DNA of 64,000 nt from Streptomyces camelliae (lineage in GTDB: Bacteria; Actinomycetota; Actinomycetes; Streptomycetales; Streptomycetaceae), in assembly GCF_027625935.1 (NCBI RefSeq), contig NZ_CP115300.1:6758001-6822000 (forward strand). The letters are read 5' to 3'. Of the stretch, positions 39,102 to 47,031 are shown piece after piece. Numbering within the stretch: position 1 is the stretch's first letter; each line of letters starts with the position of its first letter. The position numbers and the translations under genes are program-made. The notes below the pieces were generated by a model. It did no database searches. It saw only the letters and a program-made list of their open reading frames with translations, and was not told where the DNA came from.

Positions 39102-41630
39102 ATGTCCGTACTCACGCGCGACGAAGCGCAGCTCCGAGCACAGCTCCTCGACGTCCACCGCTACACGGTCGAACTGGACCTCACCACCGGGGACGAGACC
39201 TTCGACTCCCGCACCGTGATCCGCTTCACCGCGCGCTCCGCCGGGGACACGTTCGTCGAGCTGAAGCCCGCCGAGCTCCGCGCGGTCGCGCTCGACGGAC
39301 AGCCCCTCGACCCGGAGTCGCTCGACGACGGCCGGCTGCCGCTGAAGAACCTCACTTCGGGCGAGCACGAGCTGCGCGTGGACGCGGTCATGCGCTACTC
39401 CCGCACCGGCGAGGGCATGCACCGCTTCACCGACCCCAGCGACGGTGAGACGTACGTCTACACGCAGATGTTCATGGACGACGTCCAGCGCGTCTTCGCC
39501 GCCTTCGACCAGCCCGACCTGAAGGCCCTCTTCGAGGTCTCCGTCAAGGCACCCGAGGGCTGGACCGTCCTCGCCAACAGCGTCACCGAGCGGCGCGCCG
39601 ACGGCGTCTGGCAGGCCGCGCCCACCCCGCTGATCTCCACGTACCTCGTCGCCGTCGCCGCCGGCCCCTGGCACTCGGTGCGCACCGAGCACCGCGGCCT
39701 GCCCTTCGGCATCCACTGCCGCCGCTCCCTCGCGCCCCACCTCGACACCGACGCCGAGGAGATCTTCGACGTCACGCGCGCGTGCTTCGACCGCTACCAC
39801 GAGAAGTTCGAGGAGCCGTACCCCTTCGACTCCTACGACCAGGCGTTCGTCCCGGAGTTCAACGCGGGCGCGATGGAGAACCCGGGCCTGGTCACCTTCC
39901 GCGACGAGTTCGTCTACCGCTCCGCCGTCACCGACACCGAGCGGCAGACCCGCGCCATGGTCATCGCGCACGAGATGGCCCACATGTGGTTCGGCGACCT
40001 CGTCACCCTCAAGTGGTGGGACGACATCTGGCTGAACGAGTCCTTCGCCGAGTACATGGGCTACCAGACCACCGCCGAGGCCACCCGGTTCGCCGACCCC
40101 TGGACCGAGTTCGGCGTCACCCGCAAGTCCTGGGGCTACGACGCCGACCAGCGGCCCACCACCCACCCGGTCGCCCCCGAGAACGTCGACGACACGGCCT
40201 CCGCGCTGCTCAACTTCGACGGCATCTCCTACGCCAAGGGCGCTTCCGCACTGCGCCAGCTCGCCGCCTGGCTCGGCGAGAAGGACTTCCTCGCCGGCAT
40301 CAACACCCACTTCGCCCGGCACAAGTTCGGCAACGCCGCCCTCGCCGACTTCATCGACTCCCTCGCCTCGGCCACCGACCGCGACGTGCCCGCGTGGGCC
40401 GACAGCTGGCTGCGCACCACCGGCGTCGACACGCTCACGCCCCAGGTGGCCACCGCCGACGGCACCTGGACCCTGACCGTCGACCGCGCGGGGAGCCGCC
40501 CGCACCACCTCACCGCCGGCCTGTACGACCTCGACCTCGCCGACGAGGGCCGCCTGGTACTGCGCGAGCGCCTCGGCCTCGACGTCCCGCAGAGCGTCCC
40601 GCAGCCCATCGGCAAGCGCCCGGCGCTGCTCCTGCTCAACGACGGCGACCTCACCTACGCCAAGGTCCGCTTCGACGCCGAGTCCTTCGAGGCGGTGCGC
40701 ACCGGACTGTCCGGCCTGCCCGACCCGCTCACCCGCGCGGTCGTCTGGAACGCCCTCAGGGACGCCGTGCGCGACGGCGAACTGCCGCCCGCCGCCTACC
40801 TGGAGACGGCCCGCGCCCACCTCCCGCGCGAGACCGACCTGGCCCTCGTCCAGGGCGTCCTCGCCTTCGCCTCCGGCCAGATCGCCGTCCAGTACCTGAG
40901 CGCGCAGGAGCGCTCGGCGGCCCTGTCCACCCTCACCTCCCTCTGCCGCGACCTGCTGCGCCGCACCGAGGACGGCGACCACCCCGGCCTGCGCCTGATC
41001 GCCGTACGGCATCTGATCAGCGCCGCCGCCCACCCCGACACCATCGCCGCCTGGCTCGCCGACGGCACGGTGCCCGGCGGGCCGGAACTCGACCCCGAGC
41101 TGCGCTGGCGCATACTCGGCAGGCTCGCCGTGCTCGGCGCCACCGACGAGGCCGCCATCGCCGCCGAGCTGGAGCGCGACCCCAGCGCCACGGGCCAGGA
41201 AGGCGCCGCCCGCTGCCGCGCCGCCCTGCCCGACCCGGAGGCCAAGCGGGCGGCCTGGGAGGCGATGTTCGCCGGCGACGACCTGTCGAACTACCTCTTC
41301 ACGGCCACCGCACAGGGCTTCTGGCAGCCCGAACAGGCCGAGCTGGTACGGCAGTACGTGCCGCGCTTCTACGCGGACGCGGTCGCCGTCAGCGCCCGCC
41401 GGGGCCCCGCCATCGCGCAGGCCGTCGGCCGCTGGGCCTTCCCCGCCCACGCCGTCGACGCCGAGAACCTGCGCCTCGGCGAGGCCTGCCTGCGCGACGC
41501 CGACCCCACCCCGGCCCTGCGCCGCACCCTCGCCGACCGCCTCGACGACCTCGCCCGCGCCCTGCGGGTGCGCGGAGAGGAAGAAGCGCGGCAGGAGGCG
41601 GTGGAGGCACAGGGGGCGCAGGGGGCGTAG
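39102..41630 (+). CDS. pepN: Aminopeptidase N
   Basis: The M1 metallopeptidase has about 842 residues. It contains the substrate-binding GAMENPGLVTF near residue 260 and the zinc site HEMAHMWFGDLVTLKWWDD with the third ligand in LNESFAEYMGYQ near residue 315. The C-terminal half is the helical ERAP1-like domain. It trims N-terminal residues from peptides in the cytoplasm. ATG 39102 (MSVLTRDEAQ) is preferred; ATG 39093 adds three residues. Ribosome-site evidence is weak for both. Confidence 0.95.
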   Translation: MSVLTRDEAQLRAQLLDVHRYTVELDLTTGDETFDSRTVIRFTARSAGDTFVELKPAELRAVALDGQPLDPESLDDGRLPLKNLTSGEHELRVDAVMRYSRTGEGMHRFTDPSDGETYVYTQMFMDDVQRVFAAFDQPDLKALFEVSVKAPEGWTVLANSVTERRADGVWQAAPTPLISTYLVAVAAGPWHSVRTEHRGLPFGIHCRRSLAPHLDTDAEEIFDVTRACFDRYHEKFEEPYPFDSYDQAFVPEFNAGAMENPGLVTFRDEFVYRSAVTDTERQTRAMVIAHEMAHMWFGDLVTLKWWDDIWLNESFAEYMGYQTTAEATRFADPWTEFGVTRKSWGYDADQRPTTHPVAPENVDDTASALLNFDGISYAKGASALRQLAAWLGEKDFLAGINTHFARHKFGNAALADFIDSLASATDRDVPAWADSWLRTTGVDTLTPQVATADGTWTLTVDRAGSRPHHLTAGLYDLDLADEGRLVLRERLGLDVPQSVPQPIGKRPALLLLNDGDLTYAKVRFDAESFEAVRTGLSGLPDPLTRAVVWNALRDAVRDGELPPAAYLETARAHLPRETDLALVQGVLAFASGQIAVQYLSAQERSAALSTLTSLCRDLLRRTEDGDHPGLRLIAVRHLISAAAHPDTIAAWLADGTVPGGPELDPELRWRILGRLAVLGATDEAAIAAELERDPSATGQEGAARCRAALPDPEAKRAAWEAMFAGDDLSNYLFTATAQGFWQPEQAELVRQYVPRFYADAVAVSARRGPAIAQAVGRWAFPAHAVDAENLRLGEACLRDADPTPALRRTLADRLDDLARALRVRGEEEARQEAVEAQGAQGA

Positions 41631-41737
41631 GACGGGAGACCCAGGACACGGCTGCTCCCTGCCGACGATGCGGCGGGGGCGGCCGCCTTCCTAGGCTCGG
41701 TCACGACTGATCGAGTGAACCTTTGAGAGGCAGCACC

Positions 41738-42568
41738 GTGATCGTAGTGACCGGAGCGACCGGCAACGTCGGCCGTGCCCTCGTCGAGCGTCTTCTCGCC
41801 ACGGGCCGGCCCGTGCGCGCGCTGACCCGCGACCCGCAGCGGGCCGCACTGCCCGAGGCGGCCGAGGTCGTGCGGTTCCAGCAGGACGACCCGGCCGCCC
41901 TGTTCGACGGGGCGACGGCCCTCTACCTCTACGCGCAGGCCACCACACCCGCGCTGCTGGAGGCGGCCCGCGCCCAGGGCGTCCGGCATGTCGTCCTGCT
42001 CTCCAGCGCCGTCATCGAAGAGGGCGCCGACGAGACCCACCCCATCCACATCATGCACGCCACCGCCGAGCGGCAGATCCGCGACAGCGGGCTCGCCTGG
42101 ACCTTCCTGCGGCCGGGCGCCTTCGCCACCAACGCGCTCTCGCTGGCCCCGCAGATCCGTGCCGGGAACACTGTCCGCGGCGTCTACGCGGACGGCCTGA
42201 GCGCGCCCATCCACGAGGACGACATGGCGGCGGTCGCCGAGCGTGCCCTGCTCGACGGCGGGCACGAGGGCGCCGTGTACCGGCTGACCGGACCGGCGGC
42301 GATCAGCAACGCCGAGCAGGTCGCGGCGATCGGCGCGGCCCTCGGCCGGGAGCTGACGTTCGTGGAGACGGACCCCCGCGAGGCGGGCCCGGAGCTGTTC
42401 CCGCACGTTCCGCCGCAGATGCTTCAGCGGCTGCTGCAGACCTTCGCGGACACCGTCGGCGTGGCACCGGAGATCAACGACGTGGTGGAGAAGCTCACGG
42501 GCACCCCGGCCCGCCCCTTCACCCAGTGGGCCCGGGACCACGTCGAGGACTTCGGGGGACGGGCATAG
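41738..42568 (+). CDS. NmrA-like NAD(P)-binding protein
   Basis: The 276-residue Rossmann protein starts MIVVTGATGNVGRALVERLL and lacks the SDR Tyr-Lys pair in the normal place. HVVLLSSAVIEEGADETHP and FLRPGAFATNALSLAPQIRAG are typical of the atypical NmrA/HSCARG group, which sense NADP or reduce quinones. GTG 41738 follows GAGAGG. Substrate unknown. It stands alone. Confidence 0.85.
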   Translation: MIVVTGATGNVGRALVERLLATGRPVRALTRDPQRAALPEAAEVVRFQQDDPAALFDGATALYLYAQATTPALLEAARAQGVRHVVLLSSAVIEEGADETHPIHIMHATAERQIRDSGLAWTFLRPGAFATNALSLAPQIRAGNTVRGVYADGLSAPIHEDDMAAVAERALLDGGHEGAVYRLTGPAAISNAEQVAAIGAALGRELTFVETDPREAGPELFPHVPPQMLQRLLQTFADTVGVAPEINDVVEKLTGTPARPFTQWARDHVEDFGGRA

Positions 42569-42643
42569 TCCCGACGCATTTTCCCTGCTCGGCAGTACCC
42601 ACTTTCGGGTTCTGATCGCCGATCTTTCGGGACACACGGGCCT

Positions 42644-42663
42644 CTTCCAGTCCAAACTGGAAG
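42644..42663. promoter_or_regulatory. Palindromic operator candidate upstream of the decarboxylase operon
   Basis: CTTCCAGT-CCAA-ACTGGAAG is a perfect 8+8 inverted repeat 51 bases before the start codon. No known iron box was found in this intergenic region. Confidence 0.45.
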
Positions 42664-42714
42664 CCGGCCGGCCAACCCGACAGCCGCGGCCAACCCGAGA
42701 GCGGAGGACAGCCG

Positions 42715-44139
42715 ATGACCGGTGACGCCCCTCCGCCCGCCTCTCGCCCCGTCCCTCCGCCCGCCTCTCGCCCCGTCCCTCCGCCCGCCCCGCCCCTCGC
42801 CTCGGGCCCCCACGGCGCCGACGCCCTGCGCCCGCTGCTCGGCACCGTCCTCGACGCGCTCGCGGACGGTGGCCGGGCACGGGGCGGGCCGCTGCCCGCC
42901 GGGGGGCCCGAGGCCGTCGCCGCGCGGATCGCCGACGTGCTCGGGGACGCCCTGCCGGACGACGGCGACCCCGGCGCGCTGCGCGCCCTCGTACACGCCC
43001 TCGCCGAGGGCTCGACCGACCCCGCCGACCCGCTGTGCGCGGCTCATCTGCACTGCCCGCCGCTCGCCGTGGCCACCGCCGCCGACCTCGCGGCGAGCGC
43101 CCTCAACCCGTCCCTGGACTCCTGGGACCAGGCCCCGGCCGCCTCCGCCCTGGAAGCCGCCGTCACCCGCGCGCTCGCCCACACGGCAGGGCTCGCCGAT
43201 GCCCTGGTCACCACCGGCGGCACCGAGTCCAACCAACTGGCCCTGCTGCTGGCCCGCGAGACGCACGGCGCTGGCGTCCGGATGGTCTGCGGGGCCCAGG
43301 CCCACCACTCGCTGCCGCGCGCCGCCTGGCTGCTCGGCCTGCCCGAACCGGTCGTCGTGCCCACCCCGAGCGGCGTCCTCGATCCGGCCGCCCTGGACGA
43401 GGCCCTCACCGCGCTCTCCGGCCCGCTGCTGGTCGCCGCCACCGCCGGCAGCACCGACGCCGGCCTCATCGACCCGCTGCCGGAGATCGCCGGCCTGTGC
43501 GCCGCCCACGGCGCCCGGCTGCACATCGACGCCGCCTACGGCGGGGGCCTGCTGTTCAGCGACCGGCACCGCGACAAGCTCGCCGGACTCGAAGCCGCCC
43601 ACACCGTCACCCTGGACCTGCACAAACTCGGCTGGCAGCCGGTCGCCGCGGGCCTCCTCGCCGTCGCCCGCCCCGCCGAACTCGCCGCCCTCCAGCAGCG
43701 CGCCGACTACCTGAACGCCGACGACGACACCGAGGCCGGCTTCCCCGATCTGCTCGGCCGCTCCCTGCGCACCTCGCGCCGCCCCGACATCCTCAAGATC
43801 GCCGTCACGCTGAAGACCCTGGGCCGCGGCGGGCTCGGCGACCTGGTCGACCAGGTCTGCGCCCGCGCGCGCGAGTTCGCGGCGCTGATCGACGAGCACC
43901 CCGGCTTCGAGCTGTACGACCGGCCCGTGATCAGCACGGTGCTGTTCCGGCCGGCGGGCGCCGACGACGACGCCGTGGCCGCCGTACGCCGCCGGCTGCT
44001 GCACGAGGGCCGGGCCGTCGTCGGGCGGGCCCGGCTCGACGGCCGGCTCTGGCTCAAGGCCACCCTCCTCAATCCCCACACCCGGCCGGACGCCCTGGCC
44101 CAGCTCCTGAAACTCGTAGAAGAAGGCACCCCCGCATGA
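42715..44139 (+). CDS. PLP-dependent amino acid decarboxylase (lysine/diaminobutyrate type)
   Basis: The 474-residue group II decarboxylase has TTGGTESNQLALLLARE, CGAQAHHSLPRAAWLLG, HIDAAYGGGLLF, and the PLP lysine in LDLHKLGWQPVAAG (about residue 303). It resembles DesA-like lysine decarboxylases and diaminobutyrate decarboxylases. The next gene is a lysine-type N-hydroxylase overlapping by four bases, so lysine to cadaverine followed by N-hydroxylation is likely. The first 30 residues are a Pro-rich extension made of a 24-base tandem repeat (PPPASRPV twice); the true start could be later. Confidence 0.85.
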   Translation: MTGDAPPPASRPVPPPASRPVPPPAPPLASGPHGADALRPLLGTVLDALADGGRARGGPLPAGGPEAVAARIADVLGDALPDDGDPGALRALVHALAEGSTDPADPLCAAHLHCPPLAVATAADLAASALNPSLDSWDQAPAASALEAAVTRALAHTAGLADALVTTGGTESNQLALLLARETHGAGVRMVCGAQAHHSLPRAAWLLGLPEPVVVPTPSGVLDPAALDEALTALSGPLLVAATAGSTDAGLIDPLPEIAGLCAAHGARLHIDAAYGGGLLFSDRHRDKLAGLEAAHTVTLDLHKLGWQPVAAGLLAVARPAELAALQQRADYLNADDDTEAGFPDLLGRSLRTSRRPDILKIAVTLKTLGRGGLGDLVDQVCARAREFAALIDEHPGFELYDRPVISTVLFRPAGADDDAVAAVRRRLLHEGRAVVGRARLDGRLWLKATLLNPHTRPDALAQLLKLVEEGTPA

Positions 44140-45551
44140 CCAACCCCCCACCCCGCGAGCCCGCCGCCCCCCGTGACCTGGTCGGCATCGGCATCGGCCC
44201 CAGCAATCTCTCCCTGGCCGCCCTCGCCCACCCGCTCGCCGAACTCGACGCCGTCTTCTACGAACAGAGCCCCGGCTTCGACTGGCACCCCGGCCTGCTC
44301 ATCGAGGGCGCCACCATCCAGGTGCCGTACCTCGCCGACCTGGTGACCCTCGTCGACCCGACCAGCCCCTGGAGCTTCCTGAACTACCTCAGGTCCCGCG
44401 AACGGCTCTTCCCCTTCTACTTCGCCGAGCGCTTCCACATCCACCGCGCCGAGTACGACGCCTACTGCCGCTGGGTCGCGCAGCACCTCCCCGGGCTGCG
44501 CTTCAGCCACCAGGTCGACTCGGTGCGCTGGGATCCCGAACGGGACGTGTTCGAGGTCGACTTCACCCAGCTCGACGCCGAGGGCGAGGCCGAGGCCCTG
44601 GGCCGTACCCACACCCGCAACGTCGTCCTCGGCGTCGGCACCACCCCCTATGTGCCCGACCCGCTCCAGCCCCTCGTGGACGCCCCCGGCGTGCCCGTCA
44701 TCCACGCCGCCGACTACCTCGGCCACCGCGACAGCGTCCTCGCCGCCGGACACGTCACCGTCGTCGGCTCCGGACAGTCCGGCGCCGAGGTCTTCCTGGA
44801 CCTGCTCCGCCACCGCCCCGCGGGGCGCGAGAAGCTGCACTGGATCGGCCGCAGCGAGGCGTTCGCGCCGATGGAGTACTCCAAGCTGGGCCTGGAGCAC
44901 TTCACCCCCGACTACACGCGCTACTTCCACGCCCTCACCGAGCCCGTCCGGGACCGGGTCGTCGCCGCCCAGTGGCAGCTGCACAAGGGCATCGACGCGG
45001 GCACCCTGGCCGCCATCCACGACGAGCTGTACCGGCGCACCCTGCACGGCGGCTGGCCCGACGCCGTACTCATCCCCGGCGTCCGGGTCCGCACGGCCGG
45101 CCGGATCGCGACCACCAAGGTCGAACTCCATCTGGAGCACCTCCAGCAGGACAGCCGCTCCCGGCTCACCACCGACGCCGTCGTCCTCGCCACCGGCTAC
45201 CGCGAGCACTCGCTCGACCGCATCCTCGCCGGACTCGACCCCTACATGCGCCGCGACAGCAGCGAACGCCTGCGCATCGACGAGGAGTTCCGCCTCGTCC
45301 TCGACCCTTCCGTCACCGGCTCCATCTACGTCCAGAACGCCGAGCTGCACACCCACGGCGTCGGCGCCCCCGACCTCGGCCTCGCCGCCTGGCGCAGCGC
45401 CACCATCGTCAACTCGCTCACGGGGAAGGACCCTTACCCGCTACCGGTCCGAACCGCCTTCACCACCTTCGGACTTCACCACCAGCCCACCCGGGTGCCG
45501 CAGACCCGGCAGGCGAAGCAGCTCACTCCGCTCGTCGAGGGAAGGCAATAA
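44136..45551 (+). CDS. Lysine/ornithine (diamine) N-monooxygenase
   Basis: The 471-residue FAD/NADPH enzyme has the FAD site VGIGIGPSNLSLAAL, the NADPH site VTVVGSGQSGAEVFLDLL near residue 210, and the late VVLATGYREHSLDRIL, all typical of IucD/SidA-type N-hydroxylases. PYLADLVTLVDPTSPWSFLNYL fits lysine/cadaverine hydroxylases. ATG 44136 overlaps the decarboxylase stop. It would make an N-hydroxy diamine, the building block of hydroxamate siderophores. No acyltransferase or NIS synthetase follows. Confidence 0.92.
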   Translation: MTNPPPREPAAPRDLVGIGIGPSNLSLAALAHPLAELDAVFYEQSPGFDWHPGLLIEGATIQVPYLADLVTLVDPTSPWSFLNYLRSRERLFPFYFAERFHIHRAEYDAYCRWVAQHLPGLRFSHQVDSVRWDPERDVFEVDFTQLDAEGEAEALGRTHTRNVVLGVGTTPYVPDPLQPLVDAPGVPVIHAADYLGHRDSVLAAGHVTVVGSGQSGAEVFLDLLRHRPAGREKLHWIGRSEAFAPMEYSKLGLEHFTPDYTRYFHALTEPVRDRVVAAQWQLHKGIDAGTLAAIHDELYRRTLHGGWPDAVLIPGVRVRTAGRIATTKVELHLEHLQQDSRSRLTTDAVVLATGYREHSLDRILAGLDPYMRRDSSERLRIDEEFRLVLDPSVTGSIYVQNAELHTHGVGAPDLGLAAWRSATIVNSLTGKDPYPLPVRTAFTTFGLHHQPTRVPQTRQAKQLTPLVEGRQ

Positions 45552-45599
45552 GGCGGCAAAAGCGGAAGAAGTCCGCTGACGGCGGTGTTGGCGGTTGCC

Positions 45600-46724
45600 A
45601 TGACAACGACATGGATCGCCGCCCACCGCACCGCCGTCATCGACCCGTACGAGGGTTTCCAGCTCTTCGAGAGCAGAGGCTTCGCCGATCAGACCCTGCG
45701 CCAGACCCTGCGGCTCGCCGGAGAAGGTGAGGCGGTACGGATCATCCTCAGCAACCGATACGGCAAGGAGCCCCTGGAGATCGGCGGCGCGCACCTCCGA
45801 GGCGACGGGATCGACACCCCGCTCACCTTCGACGGCGCCAAGGCCGTCACGGTGCCGGCCGGCGCGGACCTCGTCTCCGACCCGGTCGAGCAGCCCGTCA
45901 CCGCGGGCCAGGTCCTCACGGTCGGCCTCTACCTGCCCGGCGACACCGGCCTGACCACGTACTCCGCGGTGCCCTACGACACCGGTCACGCGGCCCCCGG
46001 CGACCAGCTGACCGCACCGGCCCTGCGGGACGCCGAGGAGGTGCCCACCGGCCACTTCGGGATCGGCGCCGACGTCCGCGCGCCCGAGGGCACCCGGATC
46101 GCGGTCGCCTTCGGAGACTCCTGGATCGAGGGCGCGGCCACCACGCCCGGCCTCGACAACAGCTTCCCGGCCCAGCTCGGCCGCCGTCTGACCCGCGGCT
46201 GGATCGTCAACCAGGGCATCTCCGGCAACCGTCTGCTCACCGACGAGATCGGCGAGCACCTCCTCGCCCGCGTGGACCGGGACGTCCTCGCGGTGCCCGG
46301 GGTCAGCCATGTCCTGATCCACATCGGCCTCAACGACTTCGGTCTGCCCGGCCACATCGCCTTCCCCGAGCCCGGGACGCCGCCCACGGCCGCCGCGTTC
46401 ATCGCCGGTCTGACCGCCCTGGCCGACCGGCTGCACGCCGCCGGGCTGACCGTCCTCGGCTCCACCGTCGGCCCGTACCGCGGCACGGTCTACGACGGCT
46501 ACGACAGCGAGGCCGGCCAGGCCGTGCGGCGCGAGGTGAACGCCTGGCTGCTGAGCGGGGACCACCCCTTCGACGGCATCGTGGACGTCGCCGCCGCCGT
46601 CGCGGACCCGGCCGAACCCGAGCGGATCCGCGAGGAGTTCAACAGCGGCGACGGACTGCACGTCAACGACGCCGGCGCGAAGGCGATCGCCGACGCCGTG
46701 GACCTGAGCCTGCTGGACCTCTAG
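45600..46724 (+). CDS. SGNH/GDSL hydrolase
   Basis: About 374 residues starting at ATG 45600, 48 bases after the hydroxylase. An N-terminal beta-rich domain (residues 1-150) precedes the SGNH hydrolase domain. The hydrolase blocks are VAFGDSWIEG (nucleophile Ser), NQGISGNRLL (Gly block), IHIGLNDFG (Asn block), and DGLHVNDAGA (Asp-His). There is no signal peptide. It would be an esterase or lipase; the substrate is unknown. The place after a siderophore-type operon suggests, weakly, an ester-cleaving role there. The protein ends just before an inverted-repeat element. Confidence 0.88.
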   Translation: MTTTWIAAHRTAVIDPYEGFQLFESRGFADQTLRQTLRLAGEGEAVRIILSNRYGKEPLEIGGAHLRGDGIDTPLTFDGAKAVTVPAGADLVSDPVEQPVTAGQVLTVGLYLPGDTGLTTYSAVPYDTGHAAPGDQLTAPALRDAEEVPTGHFGIGADVRAPEGTRIAVAFGDSWIEGAATTPGLDNSFPAQLGRRLTRGWIVNQGISGNRLLTDEIGEHLLARVDRDVLAVPGVSHVLIHIGLNDFGLPGHIAFPEPGTPPTAAAFIAGLTALADRLHAAGLTVLGSTVGPYRGTVYDGYDSEAGQAVRREVNAWLLSGDHPFDGIVDVAAAVADPAEPERIREEFNSGDGLHVNDAGAKAIADAVDLSLLDL

Positions 46725-46734
46725 CAGGCGGCCA

Positions 46735-47031
46735 GGGGGTGCCGTTTGGATCATCCTGGCGTCGCGGGTCCTGGCACGCACATCTGCGGCGTTGTCGTCG
46801 GTCGCCGACTCCCCCACGCTCGGCTTCTCCCCCACGCTCGGCTTCGCTCGCACGGGGGACCCCCAGCGCGGGAGGGACCCCCAGCGCGGGAGGGGCCCCC
46901 ATCGCGTCGCCCGCCGCGGCAGCGGCTGATGTCACGGCCTCCTCCGCCGTGCAGTTGCACGCACCAGACCCCGCTCGGGTCGGCCACAAGGCGCCGTTCG
47001 TCACGGCCACGCTGATCCAAACGGCACCCCC
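46735..47031 (-). mobile_element. MITE-like element with 19-bp terminal inverted repeats (repeat copy B)
   Basis: The 297-bp stretch begins GGGGGTGCCGTTTGGATCA (46735-46753) and ends with its exact complement at 47013-47031. About 240 bases of the interior are the inverted copy of the repeat at 34640-34891. It holds two GGGGGACCCCCAGCGCGGG-type units and paired CCCCCACGCTCGGCTTC repeats, and no real gene. No target-site duplication could be assigned. The right end forms the 3' end of the nucleotidase gene. It may be a miniature inverted-repeat element or a terminator-linked repeat. Confidence 0.6.

Noticed and set aside
42569..42714. Iron box upstream of the decarboxylase/hydroxylase operon
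   Set aside because: No match to TTAGGTTAGGCT-like sequence was found; only an unrelated palindrome is present.
34579..47031. Integrated genomic island with integrase and att sites
   Set aside because: The repeat copies are inverted, there is no integrase, transposase or flanking tRNA fragment, and codon use looks native.
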